Source of the DNA: Diphasiastrum complanatum
Lineage: Eukaryota; Streptophyta; Lycopodiopsida; Lycopodiales; Lycopodiaceae
NCBI GenBank assembly: GCA_029204225.1
Contig: CM055092.1
Span: 73,198,857 to 73,262,856 of the forward strand
Reading direction: 5' to 3'
DNA: 64,000 nt
The notes below the pieces were generated by a model. It was not told the DNA's origin. It saw only the letters and a program-made list of their open reading frames with translations, and searched no databases. The position numbers and the translations under genes are program-made. Shown here piece by piece: positions 1 to 11,019 of this stretch (within the stretch, counting starts at the first letter, position 1; every line of letters starts with the position of its first letter).

Positions 1-483
1 TGCAACAAAAGCATGAGAGATGGAGGAAAAGTGATAGAGAGCAAGGACATTCACAAATCCATTCCATAAGAGAACCAATCTGCTTATATTGAAATGAAGA
101 GAGAACATAAATTCCAAACTCGAGTTTGGCACTATTTATAGTAGAGAGGAAGACCTTGGCCTCAAAATCCTATTGGCCCATTTCTACCTCCTTAAATATT
201 CAAACTTAAAAAAGAGTGAGAACCCATTCAAAATTGGAGGGAACCAATTTGAAATTGAATTTGAACCAATTTTGGTGGGAGTCCCAACTTTATTCACTAA
301 CTTGACATTTAAGCCCTGCGACATTGAAAGTCCCGCAAAAAGACCTAAAGTTCTTTTATTGACTTGTAATTAATCAAATAACTATGTGATCATTGGGTTG
401 GACTTACACACGCAGGGTGCCAAATCCCTCTCACTTATTAACTAGGGTTAGGATTGCCTCGATATCCGCAAACCCTCCAACAA
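1..483. other. No recognisable gene
   Basis: This AT-rich stretch has no convincing coding frame and no LTR boundary. Short open frames lack family features. It ends where similarity to the family-C pol gene starts abruptly. Confidence 0.4.
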
Positions 484-1326
484 CCATGGAAGAAGAGATA
501 GAGTCAATTGCTAAGCATGGCACATGGGACGTAGTGGAACCACCAGTTGGCAAGAAATCCATTGGTTGTAAATGGGTATACATGACTAAGTACCATGCAG
601 ATGGAAGTATAGCAAAGCACAAAGCAAGATTGGTGATCAAAGGCTATGCACAAAGTAAAGACATCAACTATGATGAGACCTTTACACCAGTATGTAACTG
701 AAATACTCTACGTCTACTTGTTGCTTTAGTTTCACATTTTGGTTGGCATTTACATCAGATGGATGTGAAATCTGTCTTTCTAGATGGTGACTTAGAATAA
801 AAGGTGTTTATCGATCAACCTGAAGGCTTTATGACGAAAGGACAAGAGAATAAAGTATGTCACTTGAAGAGGACACTTTATGGTCTTAAGCAGGCACCAC
901 GTGCTGGTACAGCAGAATTGATGCCTACTTTTGTTTTAAGAGAATGGTGAGAACACACTCTGATCCAAAACTTTATGTCTTATGCTTTGATGGTATCATT
1001 GCTTTGGTTGCTCTTTATGTTGATGACCTGATTATTACGAAAAATAATCAAGAGATGATAGATATGATCAAGAAGGATCTCATAGAAAAATTCGAGATGA
1101 CAGGTCTCAACCTAATGCATTATTGCCTTGGAGTGGAAGTGTGGCAAAAAGGACATGAGGTGGGACTAACACAGGTGAAGTATGTCAGAGAATTGCTACA
1201 CACGTTCAGGCTACAAGATTGCAAGCCAGTGAACACTCCTATTGAGCCAAGTAAAAAGCTTTCTAAGCTTGACAAATCACAGCCATTTGATGCTACACTG
1301 TATATGCAGTTAGTAGGGAGCTTCTA
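484..1326 (+). pseudogene. Ty1/copia reverse transcriptase fragment, family C
   Basis: The translation follows the pol gene of the family-C element further along (about 55045-55880) almost base for base. It starts at the segment beginning MEEEIESIAKHGTWD and runs through the RT fingers (GCKWVY, KARLVIKGYA), the palm (MDVKSVFL) and the YVDD catalytic motif (ALYVDDLIIT) to QLVGSF. It is dead: there is a TGA after the VCN of the FTPVCN segment near 698-700, a TAA near 798-800, and a frameshift near 905. Both ends are abrupt, with no LTR, PBS or PPT, so it is a truncated relic. RNase H is missing. Integrase and gag are absent upstream. Confidence 0.9.
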
Positions 1327-1463
1327 ATGCTTCTAGAAGAAAATTTTTGCGGTCGCAAAAGCGAAGCAACCGCGATTCAACGCGATTCGATGGAGTTCAG
1401 ATTTGGTCACTGGACACTGCCAGTTGCGTCACTCCTACAATCCTCCAGAATGTAGTCAGACAC

Positions 1464-2595
1464 TGTTGATCTACGTTTATGAATTAATGTGGCATTCAAC
1501 AGATTCAAACAATGTGCGGAATTAAAGTTAATGGGAGAATCAGACACATGAATAACAGCAGAAACGTTTGCATTCAAGATCATACATCATAAACTAACTT
1601 GTACACAATTGCTGCAAAAATCATAAACTAATATGTGCACAATTGTTGCAAAAATCATCTATTGATTTTCTCTGATTCTTAGAGCACTGCATGCAGATCC
1701 ACGTATTGCATTGGTGTGAGAGAAATTCAGTTCTCTCACAAATGGATGTCTCGCTTACTAGCGGACTTGTGGATCTCTATGGATCCTAATCACAAAACTC
1801 GTCTCGCACAGCGGACTTCTTGTCTGTATTTCATCTTGATTGCTTACTGGGATTAGACTACTACATTGTATGTGTGCTCTATAATATATCAAGTATCATC
1901 CAGTAAGTATATAGTCGCTCTATGTAACTTTAAGATTAGAGTGATTAACCATCTACAACTAACCAGAAAATTACAAGAGTGGTGGATTGGCCACGACCTA
2001 GATTGTATCTACTGACGTCATGCCATCAGATCAGATATCTGTACTTCTGGGTACTTGCATGATCTTGGCTGGTACTCTTTGGAGCGTGAGGGCAGAAAGT
2101 CTTTCACGACGTTTTTTGTGTCGCGTCGTTGGCTTTGTTCTCATCGTCTGACTTTCTCGTGCTCGACCACAAAAGATTCTCGTTCGTGAATCTTTCGCGT
2201 TCGTGTCTTCTTGACTTTCGTGTTCGCGAAACCTTCGTGTTTTGTGTCCCTTGACATTCGTGTTCGCAAACATCTTCGTCAAGCAGAGGGCTGAAAGCTA
2301 GCAAAGCTCTCCTCCTACTTTGAGTTGAATTGGAGTTATGAATCCACCTCTCAAGCTATCTAGACTTATTCAAGCCACCTCAATATGACTAATTGTGCCA
2401 CCTAGTATTTTCATGCATTAAATGTGGCATGCAAAGTACAAATGACAATTCCTATGGTAGCTCGAGTTTCTACTTCTACCTACCTTGAGTATTTTATTCT
2501 AAGATGAGTCTTTACTAAGCCAAAAGAGCTCTTCATCTTTGGCATTTTTAGGACCCCTACTACAACATTAGATAGATTTTTCCAATATCTCAACA
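1464..2595 (-). repeat. Probable 3' LTR of copia element G
   Basis: The right edge is supported: on the minus strand a polypurine tract (AGGAGGAG) is followed at once by TGTTGAGATATT, a typical LTR start, just after the pol stop codon. The left edge at 1464 is only a guess, from a TGTTGATC that would pair with the TCTCAACA end. Inside, about 2100-2280, there is a run of GAACACGAA-like short repeats on the minus strand. No second LTR copy is present to confirm the length. Confidence 0.4.
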
Positions 2596-2606
2596 CTCCT
2601 CCTAAA
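2596..2606 (-). other. Polypurine tract of element G
   Basis: On the minus strand the sequence reads TTTTAGGAGGAG directly before the TGTTGAG LTR start. This is the usual plus-strand primer position for a Ty1/copia element, 7 bp after the pol stop codon. Confidence 0.6.
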
Positions 2607-2613
2607 AATGTAT

Positions 2614-3724
2614 CTAATGTGGATCAAGCATCGATCTTGAGATAAGACCAAGATTAGATCTATGCTTTGAGAAGGCACTTTTGCAAAGTGGCTTTGTGAG
2701 AAGATCAGCAATACATGAAGATGTGTTGACATGTTCCAAGTTGATTTCACCTCCAATGAGCTTTTCCCTTACAAAATGGTGTGCCACTTCTATATGCTTG
2801 CTTCTCGCATGAAAAATAGGATTGTTTGCAAGAGCTTGGGCCGATATGTTGTCACACTTGATCAAGGGAAGATCATCCTCTTTGATGCACTTTAGCTCCA
2901 TGATTAACCTCTTGATCCAAAGCACCTCTTTAGTTGTTGTAGTGAGTGCTTTGTACTCAGCCTCACAAGAAGATAGGGATATGGTATCTTGCTTCTTTGA
3001 AAGCCAAGACACAAGATTGCCTCCAAGAAAGATAGTATATGCATTAATGGACTTTCGATCCATTTTATCACTTGCAAAATCGGAATCCGAATAGCAAACA
3101 ATGGTTAGATCTTCATTCTTGTACAATAAACCATAATCTTGAGTAGAAGATACATATCTTAGAACTCTCTTGGCCATCTTCCAATGTTGGATCTTAGGAT
3201 CTTGCATAAATTGACTCAATTTGTGCACACAATAGCCCAAATCAGGTCTAGTGATAGTAAGCCAAATTAAGGAGCCTATAAGACTCCTATAAAGTGTGAT
3301 GTCCTCGAAGGATCTTTCATCACCTTTAATAGGGCCTTTTACATGTTGCTCCATGAGAGTATCTATGCCTTTACAATTTTGCATATCGAATTTTCTCAAC
3401 ATAGAAAAGACATATCTAGATTGACAAATAAAAGCATACTCTTCATGAAAATCAATCTCAAGGCCTAAAATGTAATGGATCTCTCCTAGATCTTGCATTT
3501 TAAATTCTCCTCCTAATGCATCCTTAGTTTCTTGAGCTAGCATCAAACAACTTCCACTAAAAATAATGTCATCTACATAGATTAGAAGAATGACAATATT
3601 ACTACCATCAAACTTTAAGTACATAGAAGGATCATAGTCACTAAGCACAAATCCTAATGAAAGTAGAAAGTTGTTGAGTCTTGAATACCATGATCTAGGT
3701 GCTTGCTTCAAGCCATAAAGACTT
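2614..3724 (-). pseudogene. Copia pol 3' part (RT palm and RNase H), element G
   Basis: A 365-residue open frame (from 3711, with matching sequence to 3724) covers the C-terminal third of a copia polyprotein. It starts within LYGLKQAPRSW, then has the RT catalytic YVDD (LIYVDDIIFSG), TITRPDL, the RNase H region (SDSDFASDKMDRKS, SCEAEYKA, KHIEVAHHFVREK) and the tail ADLLTKPL. It ends at a TAG just before the polypurine tract. The frame is open, but gag, protease, integrase and the RT fingers are missing, so it cannot be active. It resembles the element at 43851-50281 most closely among the elements here. The cut at 3724 is abrupt and what follows is unrelated. Confidence 0.9.
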
Positions 3725-4350
3725 CTAAATATTTCAGTTTGGCATTTTCACTATTTTGGCATCTCCACTTTAAGTTAAGATCTCCACCAACCAATGTCTT
3801 TCGACATTTTTTGACTTGTGTCGTTCGACATTTTCTATGCCAAAATTCATGCCATATTGCAGACTCCAGAGAAATTTTAATTGTGCCAAACTCTATGTAT
3901 TTTTATAGACTATATCGAGTTCCATAATCCACATTCTTTACTAAGTTTTCTTCATGTTACATTTAGATCCATGGTGAGAGTTAAACTATTTGTGTTTGTA
4001 GTTTCAACATGCAGGTAAACTATATAGGCTGAGATTGTGGAGCTGATCTTGCATTTTTACTAACAATCATGTCCTTGATTGTTCTTGGGTATTTCAAACA
4101 TCAAGAAATGGGTGTTTCTTGATTCTTGGGTTGCTAGAATGTTGTTAGGAAGTTAGCTTTCTTGATTCTTGTTTCTTGTTGTGTAGCTTAACTTTGTTAT
4201 TGAATTGTTCCCTGAATTCTTAGGATAGTTTGGTAGATAGATTTGTAGACTTGCTTTTTGTCCCAGAACGTTAATCTGTACTTGAGCTACGATTGGTTAC
4301 ATGGCTTGTAAATGCATGTAGATGAGTGAAATAACTACCTTAGCACCTTC
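3725..4350. other. No recognisable feature
   Basis: This is a T-rich non-coding stretch between a truncated copia element and a gypsy fragment. No coding frame, LTR or repeat could be identified. A 74-residue open frame near 3703-3927 is AT-rich and featureless. Confidence 0.4.
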
Positions 4351-4637
4351 CATTTTAAGTTACTTCATCACCCAAGAAAGGATAATAAGGTCGTCGATGC
4401 ATTATCAAGAATCCCCAAGGTCAACCATATTTCCCCTAGCATATCATGAATATTTCCTTCCTATGAAAAGTATGTATGCTAGTGATTCAGACTTCTAGCA
4501 TATCTTTGAAATACTTGAAAGAAATCAAAGTCATAAAGACTATGTTTTGAAAGAAGGATATTTATTCAAAGAAGATAAGCTATGTATTCCCATAGCATTT
4601 AGAACTAAGATCCTTCAAGAAACCCATAGTCCACCCT
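4351..4637 (+). pseudogene. Ty3/gypsy RNase H-integrase junction fragment
   Basis: The translation contains HHPRKDNKVVDALSR, the hallmark end of gypsy RNase H (family pattern HxPGKxNxVADALSR). After a TGA and a frameshift comes DYVLKEGYLFKEDKLCIP and then ILQETHSPPL, which matches the start of the gypsy integrase zinc domain. The fragment carries at least two stops and one frameshift. It breaks exactly where the family-B LTR begins, inside the expected HxxxxAGH motif, so the LTR element probably inserted here. The rest of the gypsy element was not found at the far end of B. Confidence 0.75.
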
Positions 4638-5716
4638 TGTTGGAAAGAGGAGGAGAATAAATGATGAACACGAACGAGAAACGAACTCGAACAAGAAACG
4701 AACGAGAAGCGAACTCGAACAGAAAATGTTCGTGCACAGTGGAATGGATTATTTGACTCTCTCCATAAGCATGACTACGCCTGTCAGAATGAAGAGAACT
4801 TTAGTGATAGAAATCACAGTCATTCTAGATTACGTAGCCAAACATTTAATGGATGAAGCGCTAGATGAATAATTTGTCGCGAATTGAAAGACAAATTATA
4901 TGTCGCGAATGATTCGCGAACAGCTAGACTGTGCTCAACTAATAATTAGTTGCGAATTGTTCGCGAAAGACAAGACTAAAAGTTGATCGTCTATTACCAG
5001 AAAGAGCAGCAAGAAAGATCAGACAAAATGAAGAACAAGCATAGCAATATTAACACAAATCAAATTCAAAACAAAGAGCTGTATCAGATTAAGTATATCA
5101 TGTATACAAGTTAATAATGTGGCAGAGCACAATACAATAGCAGACGAAATCACGTGCCCTACGAAGCTTATTTTGTATGTAATGAGGAATGAAACCTCTT
5201 CTCTTAGTCTCTTCTTCACTCACTTGATCATCTGATCATCATCATCCGAATGGTGTCCAGAATATGTATATATACATAATATTACAGGTGTGCAAATGTG
5301 AAAGTACAGAGTGGATCTGCTGTCTGTAGGAGATCGTGGGTGGCTACAATCGTTGTCCAATCTGTTAGCGCAACTGCATGGAGTGAGCGTAAAAAATGTG
5401 TGACGTCAGCCAGTGCTGAAGTAAACATTGGTGATGATGCGAAAAGTGGGTCACTCTTACGAATGGCCTTAGGATAAGATTTATAGGGTGCCTTAGCTTT
5501 TAGGGCACCTTCGGCATTCTGTAGGATAGTGTCCCTTTTTCGCTTGTCACCATAACCTGTGTAAAAACACAGTGTCCGCGATTCTTTTGCCCTTTATTCG
5601 TCTGTGCAAATTTACGTGTAAATATGCAGGCTGCGTGACAACGTTAGTAAATATGCAGCAAGAATGGAGGCAGGTTAAAAATGGGATTTAGGAGAGTAAA
5701 AGGAGTAAATCCAACA
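4638..5716 (-). repeat. 3' LTR of copia element B
   Basis: On the plus strand the segment begins TGTTGGA and ends TCCAACA, a perfect 7-bp terminal inverted repeat. On the minus strand it follows directly after a run of seven G (polypurine tract) and the pol stop codon. Near 4675-4730 it holds short tandem repeats of the type GAACGAGAA. A matching 5' LTR is not in the window, so the 1,079-bp length rests on the terminal repeats alone. Confidence 0.65.
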
Positions 5717-5726
5717 CCCCCCCTTA
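5717..5726 (-). other. Polypurine tract of element B
   Basis: On the minus strand the sequence TTAAGGGGGGG overlaps the pol stop codon (TAA) and is followed directly by the TGTTGGA LTR start. Confidence 0.7.
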
Positions 5727-7366
5727 ATCTGGATCCGTGAATGCCTTGATCTTCAAACTGAGCAATGCACAAAATTTGTTGTGTGCATTAATACTTAGTG
5801 CTTTCGTGAAAATGTCTGCAACCATGTCCTGCGTTCTGCAGTACGTTAAGCTTACCTCCCTGTCGAGAACCTTGCTCCTGATGTAGTGACATCTGATCTC
5901 AATGTGCTTACTCCTAGAATAAAATCTAGGGTTGGCCGATAAGACAATAGCACTTTGGTTATCACAAAACAAAAATGTGGGGCAGTACTGATACAGATTG
6001 ATGTCTGACAGCAAATTTCCCAACCAAAACGCTTCCTTAATAGATTGAGAAGCAGCAATGTATTTTGCTTCAGTAGAAGAAAGCGCGATAGAGGTTTGCT
6101 TACGACTGTTCCATGAAATAGGACCGTCGTTGAAGAAGAATGTAAATCCAGATGTGGACTGACGACTGTCTGCATCTCCTCCCTAGCTTGCATCAGAATG
6201 CCACTGAGCTGATGAAGATTGTCGTTGCTGACATCTCCATAGCAGATGCACTGGTCCATGGTAGCTCAAATATATCTCATGACTCGAATAAGAGCCTTCC
6301 AATGGGTAATGTCAGGATTAGCCATATATTGGTTGAGTGAGCTTACAGCAAAAAAAATATCTGGTCTTGTACAGACCATTGCGTACATGAGAGATCCAAG
6401 TATCGATCGATACGGATATTCTCTCATCTGCTCCTCTTCTTGCTTGGTCTGGGGACATTGGTCCTTCGACAAATGCAGGCTTGGATCCATTGGTGAGTGA
6501 GCTAATTTACAATTCATAAAATTGTATTTATTAAGAACATTGTGAAGATACTTTTGTTGAGTGATGTAAATCAGTCGATTTGCTCTGTCTCTATGGATTT
6601 GAATTCCAAGACAGAAGTGAGCTTCGTCCAGATCAGTCATGTTGAATTCTGAGAACAGCATCTGTATTGCATCTTTGACCATTTTGGTATTGTTGTTGAA
6701 GAGCAACGTATCATCAATGTACAAGGTGATGATAATGAAGGATTGCTGCACTGACCTTGAATCCGTTGCAATCAGCAGTGCTTGGTTTGAATCCTTGTTC
6801 AATGAGACCAAGCTCTGGCAGACTGTTTCAAGCCATACAGTGCCTTGTGGAGTTTGCAGACATGATTCTTCATGCCTTCCAGAACGTATCCTTCGGGTTG
6901 GATTATGTAGATATCTTCTTGTATTACTCCGTTCAGATAGGATGTTTGTACATCAAGTTGATGTACTTCGAGGTCGGCAGCTGCAGCATAAGACAAGAGC
7001 ATTTCGATCGACGAATGTTTGACGACTGGACTAAAAGTCTCACTGTAGTCGACATTTGGGATCTGGATTAATCCCCGTGCTACTAGTCTAGCCTTCATTC
7101 GATCAATTGTTCCGTTGGCATTATATTTGATCCTAAAGATCCATTTGCAATCAATAATATTGCAGCCAATAGGAGCTTCGACTAATGACCATGTCCGATT
7201 CTTGATCAGAGAGGAATACTCTCTGTCCATGGCTTCTCTCCAGAGATCAGAGTCTGGTTGGCTAAGTGCCTCTTCGACTGTCGTCGGTTCCTGCATTAAG
7301 AGACAAGCAGACTCAGGAGTATACCTTGTGGGCACATTGAAGTCCACAACCCAAGAATGAACTGCA
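5724..7366 (-). pseudogene. Copia pol 3' half (RT and RNase H), element B, frameshifted
   Basis: Three overlapping frames make up one decayed pol: 7347-6799 (RT fingers with WREAMDREYSSL, CKWIFRIKYN, KARLVARG, then the palm LDVQTSYLNG and ALYGLKQSARAWSH), 6811-6266 (catalytic YIDD in place of the usual YVDD, then LGIQIHRDR, SPMDPS, TRPDIFFAVS) and 6259-5724 (RNase H end with DNQSAIVLSANP, RSKHIEIRCHYIRSK, DIFTKAL). At least two frameshifts separate them. Gag, protease and integrase are missing upstream. YIDD is uncommon but compatible with RT activity, so the frameshifts are what disable it. Sequence beyond about 7366 is unrelated. Confidence 0.88.
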
Positions 7367-7443
7367 TTCCCCCTAGTGACTTATTCGTGCTATCATTCAC
7401 ATTGGGGCAATAGGATATCCAACCTTACAAGTGGGCGGATAAG

Positions 7444-7893
7444 TTGGCTAGGAGGATAAATGCTGCATTGAAGACCAAGAAGGCTATAACAAAGGTAGGG
7501 TATATCCTCACCATGGTGCTAGATAATCAGCTGGAGGCACAATGTCCGCAACGCATCATCAACATCGCTGCCAAGTTCCCAAACGTGCCTCATCAAGCAA
7601 CTATGCGCGCCCAAACCTTCAAGCACATGTTACCTAAAGGCGAATCGCCCAAACGCCTCACGCGAAGAAGGAAGGTCAGCAGAGCAGCCAGGGATCAAGG
7701 GTTTGAAGTACCTGATGACACCGCTCAACAACAAGATGAGCAGGACATAGCAAACCTAGGAGGAAATGGGGGGAAGATGACTATAACTTTTTTGAGAGAA
7801 AATGCAATTTTCACTTTGAAGCATTTTTGGTCTCTCTCTACCCAAGAGCAAGGTGCTTGGGATTGGAATCTCATAGTTAATTATAACTTTTGA
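7444..7893 (+). other. Unrecognised 149-codon open frame
   Basis: The frame is basic and Gln/Ala-rich (for example MARRINAALKTKKAITKVGY and PKRLTRRRKVSRAARD) and runs into low-quality sequence after about residue 110. It sits between the truncated end of element B and a retroelement leader. No domain was recognised. Its position and composition suggest a transposon-derived fragment rather than a host gene, but this is only inference. Confidence 0.25.
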
Positions 7894-8041
7894 TGTGATT
7901 GAGCTCTTGCCTAGATTCAAAATGTGGTAGATAGCTCTTCCAATCTCAATTTGATCTATCCAACTTTAATAGATGTGCAATCTCACATGCATGTAGGTCA
8001 TGGTAGAACTTCATAAGGTCCTAAAAATTCCATTTTTTATA

Positions 8042-8054
8042 TGGTATCAGAGCC
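8042..8054 (+). promoter_or_regulatory. tRNA-iMet primer binding site of element F
   Basis: TGGTATCAGAGCC matches the complement of the plant initiator Met tRNA 3' end. The sequence just before it ends in TTTTTTATA rather than the TTTTTTTCACA that ends the only F-type LTR (10258-10874). The upstream LTR is therefore either badly mutated or from another family. Confidence 0.7.
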
Positions 8055-9364
8055 TAAGTACATGCATGCTTGAAGTTTGATCCCCATGAAGCAAGATCTT
8101 GAGTGAAAACTCTAGGTTTGAAAATTCTAGTTTTGCATCTCAATTGTCTTATAACTTAAAATTGGGTAATAATTGCTAGTTTTAGTGGATTTCTTGGATC
8201 ATATGTGAGAATTTAATGTGAGGAAAGTACATGCCACATGTGAGTTGCGTCCACTTGTAATTTTGTAACAAACTCATCCTTGATCCATTGAGTCCAAGTA
8301 TACATTTGTTGGAAAGAGCATCAAGTGTAGATTGAGAAGACCAAGGCTCCATGGGTTGTTGATGCATCTAGTAGATGTTTGGATCTAATCATTAAGAGTA
8401 TCTAGATGTGTCCACCTGGTGCTTTTTAGATCTTGATTATTCAACTCCCTTGATCTCATGTTTTATGTCCAAAATTGGAATATCTATCAAAGCTAGTCAA
8501 GAGGGTGAAATAGATTGTTGACAAATCATTTCATTTCAATCCAACTCTCAAGAATAGAGTGTTTGAGCTTGTGTGAGTTCATACAGGTGATTGGATCTGA
8601 ATTTTGTAACATTCTTGGAGTTTCAAAGTTGTTTGATCTTGGGAAGATCAACTTTTCACATTGACTAGATTTTGGTGTGGTTTGATTCTAGGATTTCCAA
8701 TCTAGATCTCTTTGGATCTTGCTAGTATCTTGAATTGTGTTCAAAACAAGTTGTTTGGAGGTCTGATACTTATTTCTAGAGTTACTTCACACATGTGAGC
8801 TACGTGCCCATTACTTGCTCATCATGGCATCAATAGAAGCATACCTATAAGGGAAGCTCCTTAGATCCTGCTTACAAATCACAAACACAATGGATAACAC
8901 ACTATGGAGAAACCATCCAACCAAGTAGAAGCTTCCAATCAAACTCTAGAAGCCTCACCCCCAAACCAAAGAACAAGAAGCATGGATATAGAGTGAGAGC
9001 TTGGCAATGAATCCAAAACCATGATGAGGAGTAGGGCGAGTTTGGACCCAATGTATAGAGTCAAAAGCATCCTGGGCACATAGCCATGCATAGCCCTAAG
9101 TTCTCTATACATAGATTCACCTAGAATAGAGTTCTAAGCATGGACCAACTATTCATAGAATTGCTATTGATAACTCTACACATGCATACATTGTCTCATA
9201 CCTTGTCTAAACTCCATTTAGTGTGTTCTGGGTCTCACAAGGATATTAGTTACTTTCGGGTCACGTCCAGTATGACATGGCATAACTAACAGCTTGTTTC
9301 ACTGGAGTACCGTGTATCCAAGACTAGGAGTATATTATATCTTATGTACGGGTCATGGACATAA
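8055..9364 (+). other. Retroelement leader region, non-coding
   Basis: This 1.3 kb lies between the primer binding site and the gag-like sequence, a leader of similar length to those of elements A and D1 (about 1.2 and 0.8 kb). No coding frame is supported. Confidence 0.45.
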
Positions 9365-10063
9365 CAATACCTATTAGAAGCAAGTGATAAATTGACTCCA
9401 TCAAGCTACACATGGAAAGTTAGAATGGAATCTGTCTTGGTGCTTCAATATCTCATTGATATAGTGAGTGGGATTGAGGAAGATTTTCAAAACCTACAAG
9501 AGGCCACTAGATTCAAGAAGACGTCAAGAATGGCTCTGCATTGCATCAAGATGACTGTGTCTAATGAGCTTCTAAGGGAGTTAGGAGCATGCATCTCAGC
9601 CAAGGAGGCATGGGATACCTTGCAAGCTATCTACGAATCAAAAAATACTTCTAGACTTGTCACCTTGAGGAATCAAATCTTCCAAAGCTTTCCACAAAAT
9701 GAAGAGAGTGCTCAAAATTATGTTTTGAGAGTGAAGAATTACAATAGGGAGCTTGCATGCATTGGTGATACCATCAAGTCTCAAGAGCTTGTTCAAATAG
9801 TATTGAATGGTCTTAATGATGATTTCTCTAACCTTGTTAAATCCTATGATATTCAAGGGGAGCTACCATCCATGGAAAGTCTACCAGGTGTGGTAGTGGC
9901 CAAGGAGAGTAGACATGAGCTCAAGCTTGCAAGGATGCAGCAAAGCATGGCAAGGGAAGGGGAGGAGAAGACAGGCCAAGGGGAAGGCACATTCAAAGAA
10001 GAAAGACAAGGTCAAGGAGGAGAGTGTATAGTCTGCAGTTGGTTGCGTTGCACTTCAAGTTGA
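9365..10063 (+). pseudogene. Copia gag remnant, element F
   Basis: Open from just after a TAA at 9362-9364, the frame reads YLLEASDKLTPSSYTWKVRM. This matches the Gag N-terminus of element D1 (AYLLEASERLNSTNYAIW), so it is a Gag that has lost its ATG. The Gag core follows (ALHCIKMTVSNELLREL, AKEAWDTLQAIYESKNTSR, QELVQIVLNGLNDDFSNLV), to a basic tail. The zinc knuckle, protease, integrase and RT are all absent: after residue 220 the frame drifts into unrelated sequence and stops 185 bp before the polypurine tract. F is therefore a strongly deleted element that could only move by using proteins from relatives. Confidence 0.8.
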
Positions 10064-10248
10064 AATTATTTTGGAGCCCAAAAATAAATTGAAATTTCAT
10101 TAAGACAAGGTCGCTTCACGAAGCCAATCGGGGTAGGACTATTATCTATATCAATTATGAAAGTTATTATAAAACCATAGAAAAAAGGTCTATTCTTAGA
10201 TGAAAATCGTTCTTAAGATGGATCAAATTTGTGTGGTAAAACTAGTTG

Positions 10249-10257
10249 AAGAGGGAG
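10249..10257 (+). other. Polypurine tract of element F
   Basis: AAGAGGGAG lies directly before the TGTGAAAAATTG LTR start. The same GAAGAGGGAG precedes the 3' LTR of element A, which shows that the two families are related. Confidence 0.75.
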
Positions 10258-10874
10258 TGTGAAAAATTGTCAACTAGTTAAGTTGTCTAATTTGGCAATT
10301 TGGAGGCCAAAGTGAACTTTCAACTTTAAAATATATCAATAAGGACCAAAAATAGTGTCCTTACTATTTTTAACAACTAGAGATGCTGATAAGGACTAAT
10401 TTAGACATACTCTAATTGGTCAGAAGAGATACATTCAATCTAGTCAAGTTAGATGTAGGTTTTGACAAGTACCTAAAAACTTCCATAAGTTGATAAGCTT
10501 AAGAAAGTCATCCAAATAGGTCAAGAGGTTGTTATAAATAGGCATACAAGTGTGGGAGAAATTCATCTCTCTCATTCTTCTCTCATTCATTCTTATGGAA
10601 GATATCTCTTTGGGTTTCTACATCCATCTTTTGCATCTTGGTGTTAATATAGTGAGATTTTGTGTGTAGAATGCTATTTTTTCTTATGTTTATGGATCCA
10701 CACGTGTGACTACTGTTATTGTACTGCCGTTGTATAGAAAAGAACAGTAAATTAACATATCTAAGTGTTTATGACAAGTTCTTATTGAGTTTTCATCTTC
10801 TATGTGTAGTTGATTCATGATTTCTTTAAAGATCAAAGGCCATAAATAGATCTTTGTGATCTATTTTTTTCACA
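10258..10874 (+). repeat. 3' LTR of copia element F
   Basis: The segment starts TGTGAAAAA right after the polypurine tract and ends TTTTTTTCACA, giving the same TGTGAAAA/TTTTCACA terminal inverted repeat as element A. It holds a good TATA box (10533-10540) and a CACGTG palindrome (10701-10706). No matching 5' LTR was found upstream of 8042. Confidence 0.7.
10533..10540 (+). promoter_or_regulatory. TATA box in F LTR
   Basis: TATAAATA lies in the middle of the LTR, about 275 bp from its start, at the place expected for the retroelement promoter. Start-site use is not visible from the sequence. Confidence 0.5.
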
Positions 10875-11019
10875 CCTTGCATTTTGTTTGTACGACGTGG
10901 TCATAATCAAGTATTTTTCTTTTTTGCAAGGGGCGCACTTAGTGCAAGCCTTTTCTATAAGGCGAGCCTTGTTTTTTTTTAGCAAACGAATGTTTTAGCA
11001 TGTAGCGAGCATTTCCAAA

